A DNA stretch of 64,000 nt from Shinisaurus crocodilurus (Eukaryota > Chordata > Lepidosauria > Squamata > Shinisauridae). The translations under genes and the position numbers were made by a program. A model generated the notes under the pieces. It worked only from the letters and a program-made list of their open reading frames with translations. It had not been told where the DNA came from and did no database searches. Each line of letters begins with the position of its first letter. Positions within the stretch are counted from its first letter, which is position 1. Shown one piece after another: positions 10,294-21,910 of the stretch. The stretch is taken from NCBI GenBank assembly GCA_021292165.1, contig JAHFWL010000254.1:186001-250000 (forward strand), written 5' to 3'.

Positions 10294-12700
10294 CCCCAAA
10301 CCTCTTGATGATAGCTTCCAGTGGCTTTAGGTAAATGTTAAATAACATCGGGGAGAGGATGGAACCCTGCGGCACCCCACAAGTGAGCGGTCAAGGGTCT
10401 GAAGCCTCCTCCCCAAGAACTACCCTCTGGTATCTTCCAGAGAGGAAGGACCGGAACCACTGCAATACAGTGCCTCCCATGCCCAACCCCTCTAGGCGGT
10501 CCAACGGTATCAAAAGCCGCTGAGAGATCGAGGAGGACTAGAAAAGAGCATTTGCCCCTATCCAGAGCCCTCCTCATATCATCCACCAAGGCGACCAAGG
10601 CCGTTTCCGTCCCATGTCCAGGCCTGAAGCCCGACTGGCATGGATCTAAATAATCGGCTTCATCCAAGTGTGCCTTCAACTGAGCCCCCACCACTCGCTC
10701 AATCAGCTTGCCCAGAAATGGCAAATTGGAGACTGGGCGAAAGTTGTTCAAATCTTGGGGATCTAAGGAGGGCTTCTTTAGAAGCGGTCTTATTACTGCC
10801 TCCTTAAGGGCTGATGGCATCACTCCCTCCTTGAGGGAGGCATTCACTACCACCCTGATCTCCCCACTCAGTTTCTCCCTGCAGCTCATAACAAGCCAGG
10901 ACGGGCAAGGATCAAGCAAGCAGGTGGTCAGCTTAACAGATGAAAGCACCTTGTCCACTTCGCCTGAAGGAAGAAGCTGGAACCGATTCCACAAAACTGG
11001 ACTGCCACTGGCCTCCTCCCACTGTGGACCCACTGTGTCCACGATGCACGGAATCCCACTCCTAATCCGATTGATTTTATCTGCAAAGTGCTTTGCTAAA
11101 GCCTCACAGGAGGCTTTAGACTATTCCATCAGATCCGGAGCAACTGGACCGACCAGGCTCCGGACCACTTGGAACAGTCTCCTGGGGCAGCACTCTGCAG
11201 ACGCGATGGAGGCAGCATAGAAATTCTTCTTTGCTGCCTTCACCGCCACCTGGTAGGCTGAAGATGCAGCTCTGACTTGTGTCCAATCGTCTTCAGAGTG
11301 GGATTTACGCCATCAGTGCTGTAGCCTTCTCACCTCCCGCTTCAGAGCTCGCAGCGATGGAGTAAACCAAGGTGCTGTGCAAGCTCTGTTCAGGTGAAGA
11401 GGGCGCTTCGGGGCAACTCGGTCTAATGCCCTGGTGATTGCAGCATTCCAGTCATCCACCAGGGTCTCGACCGAGCTACCGTTTGCGTGCTCCAGTTCCC
11501 CAAACGCATTCAGGAATCAATCCGGATCCATAAGACGCCTGGGGCGGACCATCCTAATAGGTCCTTCACCCCTGCAGAGGGGTTGTGGCACCAAGAAATC
11601 CAGCCCTACCAGAAAGTGATCTGACCATTACAAGGGGGTGGTGTATATACCCCCGATTTCCAGATCATTTCCTCCCTCTCCGGAAACTAAAACAAAGTCC
11701 AGTGCATGACCGGCTACATGGGTAGGTCCAGTTGATACAGGATACAGCTCCCTGGAAGCCATGGTCTCCATGAAGTCCCGAGGTGCCCCCATGATGGCAG
11801 CCCCTGAATGCATGTTGAAGTCCCCCAGCACCAATAGCCTGGGGGACCACACACACACACATCAGAGACCACCTCTAGCACCTCGGGCAGGGAGTCTGAC
11901 ATGCAGTGGGGTGGACGGTACACAAGCAGAATCCCCAGACTGCCCTTTGGACCCAACCTCCAGTACCTACACTCAATAAACTTAGTCTCCCGGAGAGGGA
12001 GTCTGGTAAGGACCAAGGACTCCTGGTAGATAACAGCCACTCCCCCTCCCCATCCTCCAGTCCTCAGTTGCTGGGCATACGTAAACCCAGGTGGACACAA
12101 GGCCCCAAGAGTTGGAGCAGCAGCCCTGTCCAGCCAGGTTTCCATAATACATGCCAGGTCCGCACCCTCATCCAGGATTAAGTCATGGATTAAAGAAGTT
12201 TTTTGGGTAACAGACCTGGCATTACACAACAGCAAACGCAAGGCAGAGGAAGGAGACACGCATCCCCCAGTTATCCCTTGGCTCTGAGCAGGCCCAGAAC
12301 AAGGGATAGACATTAAGCAACTATCCCTTGTTCCCCTTACTCGGCGTGGCCTGCCCCTAGTGCTCTGCCAGCGCCTGCCGCTCAACATTGGTATACTTTG
12401 CCCCCCAGAACTCCCCCCACTATCTTCATTAGATAAGCACATGCCCCCTTGATTCCACTGATCAGGCGGGAACCCACCCCCACCCCTCCCGTGCCCTAAC
12501 AATCAGGGGTAAGCCCCCGCCCTCGTGCCTCCCCCAAAGGGGCAACCCCCTTTGGCGTCATCCCCTTCGGAGACGTTGTTGCTGGGGCGTCACTGCCCCG
12601 CTCCGGGCCAGCAGATAAAGGCCTGCGGAGTGTCATGCAAGCCAGGTGGCAGGTGCTACCAATCAGCAGGCCCTGGGTGTGTGTGTTGCCCATGGACCTG

Positions 12701-13857
12701 AAACTTGGATTTAACCATCAAACTGGGTGAGTTACAAAGTTCCATGTTGCCTTTTCCTAATGTTTCATGTCTCTTTTCCTTAACTTTTTTTTTAAATTAA
12801 AAGCATCTTGGAAAGTTACCATCAGGAAAAGCAGAGCAGGGGTGGGGGAGTCTGCTAAAAATGCCCCCAGCTGTTTTCCTACTTGTGGGCATGAAAGTAT
12901 ATTTTCCTTGTGGGGAGAAAAGCAACTGGAGGGGTACTTCTGGCAGGCAAGCAACAGGATGGGAAAGTGTAATGCAGATCTCCTTGTTCTCAACTTTTTC
13001 ACGCCTGACTGCAGTCTTCCAAGGTAGCTTTCACTTTTAAAAAAATGCAAGTTTGGCCCTAAATTCGTTTAGTCCTCAATTCACCTATAGATTGAGCTGT
13101 ACAACAGTGTACATGTAGACTTGCCACCTAACCTATCAAAACAAGTAGGATGTCAAGGACATACTTGTGATCACAGTATAATCCTAGGTATTGTTCCGTC
13201 TTTAAATTATTTTACTTATAGCAGATGCAGGCTACCACCTGGGAAAGACCGGCTAAATTTCTCTGCAATTTGAGTTTCAGAAAAAACCTTTTTCTCACTG
13301 TTTGTACACATTGTTGCTCAAAGACCCCTGTGATGAAGGAATTTCATTCTCTGGTCACATAACTTTGATGCACTGTGTCATCTGTTGTAAACCATTAAAA
13401 AAATAGTTTACTACTACTACAACTAGTAGTAGCGGCAACAACAACAATGAATAAGGATGATGTCATACATCTGATGAAATCTCTAATCCATGGATGTTTA
13501 TACCAAAATTAAGCTGTTAGTCGGTTCCACAAGATTCTTTCGTTTTTATGTTATTAGTCTTAAATCAATCCTGGATAATCATGAATGTGTCTGAAGTGTG
13601 GATGGGTGCCTGTAAAGCCGAGAAGATACCAACTTATAAAGAAGAAGAAGCATGAACACCTCACTCAAATGTTTGTGTGGATGTATTTGTTCATAGCAAC
13701 ACTGTCACAACATGCTTTGTTACGTTGCAACACAGGCAGTAATTCACCTAGAGCAATATTTTATAGGCAGGCAAAAGGTCTATTGCAGTGTTCTTCACTG
13801 CAAGGCCCGAGGCCACTGACAGCTCCCAATCCCAATCACCTCAAGGGCAGTTGTCTG

Positions 13858-13896
<39 letters not shown>

Positions 13897-14640
13897 CTCA
13901 TTTACTTACAGTATTCACTTTTTGCAGTAGGTGCTCACTCTTAGCAGCAGCTCCCTAGCTTTGCCTTGTTGTTTGCTTTAGTGGTGGGGCCAGCTCTTGT
14001 GATCTGGGCCACCCATATGGCTTCAGGGGTGGGGATCAGGAGACCTACTGCTCAATTGTAAGGTAGCGGGGGGGGGGGGAGAGGAGAAGAGAGGAGGAAT
14101 CAGCCAATCAGTTGTGGGGGGGGGAGCCCAAGAGGCAAAGAGCAATATGATTGGCTAGCTGCAGTGATGTACTGTGCAGGCCCCCATGCAGCCTCAGAGG
14201 CGGTGCCAGGAGCCAAAATGGCTCCTGCTTGAAAAATAGTGAAGATCACTGGTCTATTGCATCTGTGAATTGGAAGGACTTGCCCTTCCATCACAGCAGC
14301 TGGGTGTTGATGTCTGGGTCTCTACTACTTTAACAAGAAGAGGGTCTTCATCTGAGTTTGACAAGCAGCCAGGTCTTGTATTCCAAATATTAGCATAAAA
14401 TTGTAAATGAACAGATGAGGTGCAAATAATGTATGGAAAGCTATAATTAAATGCTAAATTTGTTGCTTTGTCATCTTGTCATTCTCAGTCTATGAATGAA
14501 GAATCCATGTCCCCTGCCTGTTGCTGGCAGTTTTGCCAGAGACTTTATCATAGTTTTACACTATATACACTATGCCTTACTTCCTATGGGTATAATGAAA
14601 ACAGGACATGCTTAACTCTCAACGATGTTGCTCACATGAA
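12701..14640. other. Intronic, mostly unassigned
   Basis: No exon recognised. It holds a short CTA/CAA-rich patch near 13408-13447, a CT microsatellite at 13859-13893 and short poly-G runs near 14066 and 14116. The open frames here are spurious. Confidence 0.4.
13859..13893. repeat. (CT)n microsatellite
   Basis: About 17 uninterrupted CT units. Confidence 0.95.
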
Positions 14641-14647
14641 ATACATA

Positions 14648-14784
14648 AACAGTGCAACCCTATGCATAGATTTCATTCAGAAGTCCTATTGAATTCAATT
14701 GTACTTATTCCCAGGTAAGTGTGTATAGATTGCAGCCTTGTCTGGGAGTGAGGCCCATGGAACATAATGGGGCTTACTTCTGAG
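14648..14784. repeat. 'Gcaaycctat' interspersed repeat
   Basis: Starts gtgcaaccctatgcatag. Its core (attgaattcaattgtactta, attcccaggtaagtgtgtat) is the abundant squamate repeat in which GTGCAATCCTAT ends surround 'cccattgaactcaatgggactt'-like sequence. Related material is at 37202, 53348 and 33588. It is probably a short inverted-repeat element; class unknown. Confidence 0.55.
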
Positions 14785-15796
14785 TCATCATCATCATCAT
14801 CAGGCGATCACTCGTGACCGAGTAAGATTGTCTTCCGGGATAAAAGGAGGAAATTCTAAAGAAGATTGTGTAGACTCTAGCGATGGGTCCGTAAGTGACT
14901 GTGGAGGCCAATTCTAGATCCACACAGCTTCCCACAGTGAGGACACAGGTTACCAGATAGAAGATGGTCCTGTAAAGGATTCATTTGACGTGCTTTTCGC
15001 TTAGCACGTTTCTCCCTTTCACCTTGCACTCGGGCTTCTTCAAAGTCCATGGAACCTTTGTGAAAGGCCAACCTCCATTTAGATCGTTCATGGGCCAGAG
15101 CTTCCCAGTTTTCGATGTTTATATTGCATTTTTTTAGATTAGCCTTATGAACATCTTTAAACCTCTTATATTGACCACCGATATTCCGCTTTCCATTCTT
15201 GAGTTGGGAGTAAAGTAACTGCTTTGGGAGACGGCAGTCAGGCATTCGAACAACATGACCGGTCCACTGAAGTTGGCGTTGAAGGATCATTTTTTCAATG
15301 CTAGTAGTCTTTGCTTCTTCCAGTACACTGACATTTGTTCGTCTATCTTCCCAAGTAATTCGCAGGATTTTCCGGAGGCAACGTTGATGAAACCTTTCAA
15401 GGAGGTGGAAGTGACGTTTATAGATAGTCCATGTTTCGCAGGCATACAATAAAGTTGGTAATACAATGGCTTCATAAACCAGTGTTTTGGTCTTCTTACA
15501 AATATCCCGATCCTCGAACACTCTATGTTTCATTCGAGAAAATGCGGCACTTGCGGAGCTCAAACGATGCTGGATTTCACTGTCGATGTTAGCTGTAACA
15601 GAAAGATAGCTGCCAAGATAGAGAAAATGATCGACATTTTCCAGTATTGTCCCGCCAAGCTGGATAGATGGCATCACCAAAGGGTTAGCTTGCACTTGCT
15701 GATGAAGCACTTTGGTCTTTTTGATGTTAAGTGAGAGACCAAGTTTTTCGTATGCTTCTGCAAAAGCATTTAGGATAGTTTGGAGATCATCCTCTG
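14785..15796 (-). mobile_element. Zinc-finger non-LTR LINE, 5'-truncated copy, minus strand
   Basis: The 3' end, with a (TGATGA)n tail, is at the left (TCATCATCATCATCAT). The element stops at 15796, where similarity to the copy at 38282-40483 ends. It keeps an open frame of 277 codons (15710-14877) covering the post-RT region: VDHFLYLGSYLS, LLYACETWTIYKRH, QWTGHVVRMPDCRLPKQLL, ending in the C2H2 finger CPHCGKLCGSRIGLHSH...H. It is close in sequence to the 38-40 kb copy. Confidence 0.88.
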
Positions 15797-16170
15797 TACT
15801 ATACTATACTGTACTATACTGTACTATAACAGTTTCAGAATAGTAACCATTAAGGCACTTTGACAGAAAATCATAGCCTTTTTTATTATGTGCATTTTTC
15901 TCTAGGTTCTTGCTCAGTTGGAGATGGAAGGCTTTCTTGTCCTCATTACAGAGTCTTAATTTTTAAGCCTATATCTTGCAGATCTTAATAATTAGTCACA
16001 GCAGAAGTGGCAACCTAAGTATTGTTTCTTATTATAATGCATATAATAGTTCACTGAAGTACAAGGTTGGTTTGCCACCGACTTCAGTAATCCTATTATT
16101 TAATCTTCACAAATTCAATAAATTAAATATAAAGAAACCAGTTCTATTCACATACTTATCTTGGATGCAT
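15797..16170. other. Intronic, unassigned
   Basis: Begins with a short tandem array of tactatactg-like units (15797-15828) at the truncation point of the LINE. The rest is AT-rich without recognisable content. Confidence 0.4.
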
Positions 16171-16182
16171 TTTATATTAACT

Positions 16183-16213
<31 letters not shown>

Positions 16214-16860
16214 TATGACGTATACCCTCTTCCATCAGTGCCAGTTGGCATTCCCAGGGCAGCTTACAAGCAAATAAAAACAGCAATTCAAAAACCCACA
16301 CCTTAAAAGATAATAATAGTACAGCAACACCGCGCAAAAAAACTTTGAGTAAAAATAGAAATTTACAGCAACTTAAAAGGGCTTAAAGAGTTCCGAAGAT
16401 TTTAAAATCCTAGGAAAATAGAAACATTTTGCCTGGTACTGAAATGACAATAAAGTAGGTGACAAGTGAGTCTCTTGAGGGAGGGAATGCCACAGGCAGG
16501 ATGCCACCACCAAAAAGGGCTCACTCCATGTGTGTCACCCACCTTATTTCAGACAGTGGGGGCCACCCAGAGAAGAGCTCAAATGAAGATCTTAGTACAT
16601 AGGTGTATTGGTATAAGAGATGATGTGACAGTTACCTGGGTTGCAAGCTGTGTAAGGCTTTCAAGGTAAGCATCAGCAGTTTGAATTAAGCCCAGAAGCA
16701 GAAAAGAAATGGTTTCAGAACAGGTGTGATATGATCCTATCTGCTAGTCCCAGTTAGCAATCTAGCAGCTAGTTGCAGCTTCCAGACTGTCTTCAAAAGG
16801 CAACTTCACATTACTGTAATTCAACATGGAAGTTGTCAGAGTATAGATAACTTAGACTAA
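16171..16860 (-). mobile_element. L2-like LINE 3' end, minus strand
   Basis: A (TTTA)n tail at 16182-16215 is followed by the L2 3' UTR pattern in reverse (atacccccttccatcag..., cccagggcagcttacaagcaa, gggagggaatgccacaggc) and a decayed C-terminal RT remnant (ctagttgcagcttccagactgtcttc). No open frame. Confidence 0.7.
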
Positions 16861-16996
16861 GCAATAATTGGCCATGCTTGAATGATTGTATCTTGGCTTA
16901 TTAAGCCAAGATATGCATGAGACTTTTCCCTATGCATGCAGCTTGTTGATTCCTCTTTTTGCACAAACTGTGATTAAACCAGGAAATCTTTATTAA

Positions 16997-17109
16997 AACC
17001 AGGAAACTATGCTTACCAGTTTTGGAACAAGCCAGGATATTAAACTATGGTTTTTAATTGGTTTAATATCCTGGCTTATTCCAAAGCTGGTAAGCATAGT
17101 TTCCTGGTT
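16997..17109. repeat. Long near-perfect palindrome
   Basis: Two 49-base arms, 16997-17045 and 17061-17109 (aaccaggaaactatgcttac ... gtaagcatagtttcctggtt), separated by 15 bases. Mismatches are few, so the DNA or RNA could form a stem of almost 50 bp. It is probably a small fold-back transposon; there is a partial third motif copy (aaaccaggaaatc) just to the left at 16977. No family recognised. Confidence 0.8.
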
Positions 17110-17690
17110 CAGATGAAATAGAAAACTATTGATAATTAGAGACTTCCTGGCTTAATTGTAGCTTGTGTGAAGGAAGGAGCGAAGGGGCTGTGTGGGCGCA
17201 TATGTTGGCTTAATAATAAGCAGAGATATGATAGTTGAAACTGGGCCAATGTGTGTACATTTTCTGAAAGTATGATTTAATTTGGAAAGTTAATTTAAGC
17301 TGTCTTGATCATAGCAAACTGAATTACTGCTGTTTGAGAGTAATGCAAATGAAGTCTGTCATAACTGTGTCAATACATGCCTTGCATTTCACTTATACTT
17401 AGTGGCTCATTAGAATACATTTACCTGGAGTTTTCTTTGCTTTATTTCTGACTGTCCCAAAATGCATAAAAATGAAAATGCTCTTGTATGTGTGTGTAAC
17501 ATTATGAGTCCTATTATGAAAGTGCATCATAATTACATTTTAAATACATTTGTCATAATTTTTTAAATTTCCAATACCCCTCACTTAAACCTTTTCATTA
17601 AAAGGATAAGATAAGTTGACTTTTCCCATATATTCAGAATTGGCCAAAAATGTGACTTTGGATTTGCTTGCTTGCATGTGGCTCTCAGGG
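17110..17690. other. Intronic, no feature recognised
   Basis: AT-rich, no exon or repeat named. Confidence 0.4.
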
Positions 17691-17975
17691 CTCAATCCTA
17701 TGGGTTGAGTCCTCGATGCTTGTAAGTCCCCAAACTTGGAGGCTATGAGCATCCTATGCAGGGCAGGAGGAGCGGCAGAGATGATCTTCACCTCCCCGTC
17801 CTCACACGCTGCCTTTTCGCTAGACTGGCCTTTTTGCCCATCTAATGAAAGCACTTCAGAGGGGGAGGGAAGGAGGCTGGAGAGGCCCCAGGATAGCTCA
17901 TATCCTGGCCTCTCCAGTCTCCTCCCCTCCCACTGCAACACTCCCTTTTACTCCTCTCCGAGGTTGTGCTCCTGA
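17691..17975 (-). repeat. 'Caatcctatgg' repeat family, antisense copy
   Basis: Shares blocks with 51631-52085 and 35548-35970, in reverse orientation: gggagggaaggaggctggag, aggagactggagaggccagg, cccatctaatgaaagc, tgcagggcaggaggag. Ends carry (A)TCCTATGG motifs. Class unknown; it is an ordinary interspersed repeat of this genome. Confidence 0.6.
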
Positions 17976-18959
17976 CAAGCGCACAATACGAGTCAGGAAC
18001 GCACAATAAATGCCTTGTGTAGAAACGCTCACTGTTAGTGAAATTAGATCACCTGAAATATCTGCATGCAATTGTTCTACGTCTATCTGCATCTTGATAA
18101 CTTGTGTGCACTGTGTACTTTGCAGTGCAGATTCTGTATCTGTGACACATTTCAACAGAAAAGATTGACTAGGTGATACTGCTTAAAAGTCTTTACTAGC
18201 GAGTGATAAGCCCACCTCAGCCCCGCCCCATCTGAAATATGTAGATCGTACAGGGTGGCTGTAACCCCAGCCAATCTGTGATATATGTATATTAACTATA
18301 TTACAACATTGTTGTAAGCTACTATCTCTCAGCTCCCGCCTCCTCTGTCAGCAAATATGTGAATGTTTAACAATGTTGAAAGACACTCAGACTCAGCTGT
18401 CTTCACAACCACACCACCCTTGCAAAATGAGATTAATATTAGACTGTATGACAAGGTTATCATAAGACACTCTCTCTGCTCCCCCCCCCCCACACACACA
18501 CAGTGTGGAGGAAATAACATTGGACTGTATTTCAGGCTTATTGTCTCTCCATCCCCTCATACAGAAGAGGGACATAACATTGTTCAGACTCCCAAATCCC
18601 ACCCTTCCCAACTACAGTATGAGAACAACAGTTATGTTATCCCGTCCCACTCCCAGCTCAGGATGTTTTTGCAGGGCAATTTTAAAACTCTGTATTTTTA
18701 AAATTCTCCACCCAAAAAGACCTGATTTTTTTAAAAAACACAATATTCTGTTTTTGCTTCTTCTGGGTGGTGGGAAATGGAGGGAGAGATGCTACTGTTG
18801 TAATAAAGTCCTAAATTTTCCCATTGTCTCATATGAGCAGCTGCCATTGTTACTATTCTAATGAGAGTACAACATGGTGTCAAAACAACAACCCAGAAAA
18901 ATTAGTCCGCAGGCAAAAGTGTATAGTTTTATTGCTAATTAGCCACTGTTTGTTACTGT
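17976..18959. other. Intronic, unassigned
   Basis: No exon recognised. Contains a poly-C/CA patch at 18481-18502. The open frames here are low complexity. Confidence 0.4.
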
Positions 18960-19066
18960 ATTGTTTTATTGTTATATTTTGGTGGCAATGACATTGTATG
19001 TTCCCCACTTTGAAAGCTGGGTAAAAAGCAGTATATAAATTTGTGTAATATAAATATAAATAAATA
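18960..19066 (+). mobile_element. L2-like 3' tail, plus strand
   Basis: gttccccactttgaaagctgg...gtatataaatt...aaataaataaa is the terminal pattern of an L2-type LINE 3' UTR. It is inserted in opposite orientation beside L2 coding remnants at 19067-19640. Confidence 0.55.
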
Positions 19067-19640
19067 AACTTCTTGACTGTCTTGAAGGGCAGCCTCACAT
19101 AGAATGTGTTACAGTAATCTAACTTGGAGGTGACTAAGGCATGACGGGTTGAGGTCAAGTCTTGTTTCTATAGCAGGGCTCTCCAACCGTGGGTCCCCCA
19201 GATGTTGCTGGACTACAGCTCCCAGAATCCCTTGCCATTAGCCATTCTGGCTGGGTATACTGGGAGCTGTAGGCCAGCAACATCTGGGGACCCAAGGCTG
19301 GAGAGCCCTGTTCTATAGAAAAGGATGCAATTGGCATATAAGACAAAGTTAGTAAACGGCACTCCTGACCACTGCCACCACCTATGCATTCAGGATCAGG
19401 ACCAGATCCAGGAATATTCCCAAACGGTTGACCTGCTGCCTTAGGAGAGTACAAACCCAGAAGTGGTGGTAAACCTACTCCTAGCTCACCAGAATCTCAA
19501 ACCAGCAATACTTCTGTTTTGTCTGGATTAAGTTTCGGTTTGTTCTCATGTAGCATGACAAGATCAAGGGAACTTAGAAGGAGACGGAAATAGTAGCAGA
19601 AATTTGATCAAGGTAGGAGGTCCTCCAAATCACAGCCCAG
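19067..19640 (-). mobile_element. L2-like LINE fragment, minus strand, split by a hAT MITE
   Basis: The minus strand reads ALVTSKLDYCNTFYVRLPFKTVKK at 19160-19070 and, right of the MITE, LGLYSPKAAGQPFGNIPG and an NPDKTEVLL-like remnant (ttctgttttgtctggattaag). These are consecutive parts of the L2 RT C-terminal region interrupted by 19174-19310. Confidence 0.75.
19174..19310. mobile_element. hAT fold-back MITE with perfect 8-bp duplication
   Basis: 137 bp, from CAGGGCTCTCCAACC to GGCTGGAGAGCCCTG, with arms that pair over most of their length. The flanks ttctatag (19166-19173) and ttctatag (19311-19318) are identical. Confidence 0.92.
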
Positions 19641-19954
19641 GTTGATAGGGGGCTACAGAAGGAGCAGATGGCAGACTGGCAGTGGATGTTGGACTTAAAA
19701 GCAAGAGCTGGAAGTAATGACAGGAGGTAATAGTGACATGGCATAGGACTGTTGGAGAAGAAGCAGTAATGGTAGCTGTGGGGGGGAGAATGTGAAAGTG
19801 TGGTGGCTCTGGCTCCCTGCCAAATGAAATTTTTGTAAGTAATTGTTGAGGTTTAAGTTTGCAGTAAGGATGTATTTGTTATGTTGATTTTTTAGGGTGT
19901 GCAGTGATAGCAGAAATAGATCTCTGTGTTTGTGTGTGTATGAGCATGGGTTAT
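19641..19954. other. Intronic, unassigned
   Basis: Purine-rich sequence (gaaggagacgg..., ggtaggaggtcc...). No repeat or exon recognised. Confidence 0.4.
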
Positions 19955-20109
19955 CAGGCCTGTGGCTTACGCCGGCTCAGCTTGTCTGAGCGTGGAAAGC
20001 TAAACAGGGTCAAGCCAGGTTATTACTTGGATGGGAGACTCCTCCTCTAATTTCCTGCATTGAGCAGGGGGTTGGACTCGATAGCCTTGTAGGCTGCTTC
20101 TAACTATAT
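19955..20109 (+). mobile_element. 5S-rRNA-derived SINE with CR1-like tail, left part
   Basis: The head matches 5S rRNA: ctcagcttgtctgagcgtgg, aaagctaaacagggtc, ccaggttattacttggatgg, gagac correspond to the internal promoter half of the 5S gene. It then switches to a CR1-type 3' end (ttgagcagggggttggactc, gatagccttgtaggctgctt). The right end (gatctatgaaatctatagg) is found at 21271-21298, because a hAT element split it. A second copy at 35117-35294 is uninterrupted. Pol III transcription with CR1 trans-mobilisation is the likely mode, by analogy. Confidence 0.85.
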
Positions 20110-21270
20110 CAGTGATGGCGAACCTTTTTGAGCCCGAGTGCCCAAACTGCAACACAAAACCAACTTATTTATTTCAAAGTGCCACCACTGCAATTAAACC
20201 TGAATATCGAGGTTTTAGTTTTAGAAAAACAACTCATACAGTTGTCCGAACTAACATCTTTTGTCTTAAAAGAAAAACACAATAACAGAGCTTTCAATGA
20301 TACAAACAGTTTTTTGTTGGGAAAAAACTCAAAAAATTATTATAGTACTACAGTAATACCTTGGATTGCAAGTAACTTGGTGTGAGAGTGTTTTGCAAGA
20401 CAAGCAAATTTTTAAATATTTATTTAATTTTTTTTTACTTGATATACAAGTGATGTCTTGCAATACAAGTACTGTAGTACGGCTTAAATTAAAAATCTCT
20501 GTACAAATTTTTTTTGGGGGATTTCATTTTGATATAGGAGTGTTTTGGATTACAAGCACGTTTCCAGAACGAATTATGCTCTCAATCCAAGGCATGACTG
20601 TACATTGTACACATAGCCTGAAGGGAATTTATACAAGCTTTTTAAATAATTAGGCACATGTATTTTTGGATAAGGGATTCTCAACTTGTAATATGATTAT
20701 ATGCCAGACTGAAATTGTATGGGGCAAGCTTTACCCCGGGTCCTTTCCCTGCTTCTACAGGTGTCGGGTTAGTAAAAGTAAAAGTCAACCTGTATTAGGA
20801 TGAGCAAGATAAACAAGAAAACTAAACGTGCTGAACACATTTTAAACACTTTATGTCTTGGACTGCAAACACTGCATTAGGTAAAAGTTTGCATTGGGCA
20901 TGCTTTTGCACAATTAATGTGATTTTTGCTATTGCATGCATGCTGATAATTTGTCAAACCTTGGCTCATACTCCGTTAGTTTGAGACCAACACATGCAGC
21001 ACTGTCAACTGTTAGGGCTTTACATCCAAGCCATGCTCTGTGCATCATTCTTCAAAATCTTTTAAATGTGATAACAATGTAGAAAAGAATTCTGTAACAG
21101 GAATTCTAGAATAAAATCATTCTGTTCCACACTGTGAGAAAGAACAAAATCATTAGTGTTTTGCAGAAGGGGACAGTCTTTTCGCGATCTGGTGACCAAT
21201 GGCTCGAGTGCCCACAGAGAGGTCCCTTTGTGCCAGCTGTGGCACCCGTGCCATAGGTTCTCCATCACTG
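20110..21270. mobile_element. Non-autonomous hAT element, 1161 bp, inserted in the 5S SINE
   Basis: Begins CAGTGATGGCGAACCTTTTT and ends CCATAGGTTCTCCATCACTG, imperfect inverted repeats. The flanks aactatat (20102-20109) and aactatat (21271-21278) are an exact 8-bp duplication of SINE sequence. It carries a Tigger MITE at 20351-20600. No transposase frame is visible. Confidence 0.93.
20351..20600 (+). mobile_element. Tigger/pogo-like MITE, copy 3
   Basis: 250 bp with TA at 20349-20350 and 20601-20602, lying inside the hAT element. It is the third level of nesting at this locus. Confidence 0.88.
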
Positions 21271-21298
21271 AACTATATGATCTATGAAATCTATAGGT
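21271..21298 (+). mobile_element. 5S SINE, right end
   Basis: aactatatgatctatgaaat continues the SINE tail after the hAT insertion and matches 35262-35290 of the uninterrupted copy. Confidence 0.8.
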
Positions 21299-21660
21299 CA
21301 AGTCTCAGAACTATTTCACAAGTTTGTTTTAGAGTAGCTTTCAGGAATACGTCATTTGTTTTTACTAGGTTTCTTCTGAATGAAAAATGCAAATTGTGCC
21401 TCATGTGAGCACCCCTTCTGATGATACAACCCAGAGAACAAAAACTGAGATTGACATTAGACCTAAATCCACATTATAGTATCACACAGGCTTCTGAGCC
21501 TAAGGAAATCCATGCCTGCTTATATATATAGCATTCCCTGAAGGTATTTTTAAAAGATGTTCCACTGACCAACATCTAGTCTATGACAGCATAGAGTAGA
21601 ATAGATATATTAATTCATCCATGAAGCTTGATAGTAGGCAATACTATATATAACAGTATA
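21299..21660. other. Intronic, no feature recognised
   Basis: AT-rich, nothing named. Confidence 0.4.
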
Positions 21661-21910
21661 CAGTCATGCCTTGGATTGAGAGCATAATTCGTTCCGGAAA
21701 CGTGCTTGTAATCCAAAACACTCTTATATCAAAACGACATTCCCCCCAAAAAATTTGTACAGAGATTTTTAATTTAAGCCGTACTACAGTACTTGTATTG
21801 CAAGACGTCACTTGTATATCAAGTAAAAAAAATTTAAATAAATATTTAAAAATTTGCTTGTCTTGCAAAATGCTCTCAAACCAAGTTACTTGCAATCCAA
21901 GGTATTACTG
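21661..21910 (-). mobile_element. Tigger/pogo-like MITE, copy 4
   Basis: 250 bp, TA at 21659-21660 and 21911-21912. Orientation opposite to copies 2, 3 and 6. Confidence 0.85.

Larger units (their letters stand above)
9161..12700 (-). mobile_element. L2-like LINE, nearly complete but broken, minus strand
   Basis: About 3.5 kb. The 3' end is at the left, with an AT-rich tail at 9165-9200. Reading on the minus strand: an endonuclease region at 12502-11628 (LLLCNARSVTQK, METWLD, VYRPPH, LGDFNMHSG); RT at 11042-10338 (FRPVSNLPFLGKLIE, SGFRPGHGTETALV, LLDLSAAFDT); the YADD region at about 10205 (tatgcggatgac); and the RT C-terminus and thumb-like part at 10159-9587 (NPDKTEVLLV, SLGVILDSQLS, LDYCNVLYVGL, ITPVLKELHWLPV). 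Frame breaks, plus an 88-bp foreign segment just before YADD, make it inactive. It belongs to the L2 side of the CR1/L2 superfamily, as L2s in lizards do. Confidence 0.88.

Noticed and set aside
19955..20050. A 5S rRNA gene
   Set aside because: Only the internal part of 5S is present, diverged, fused to a CR1 tail and repeated elsewhere: a SINE.
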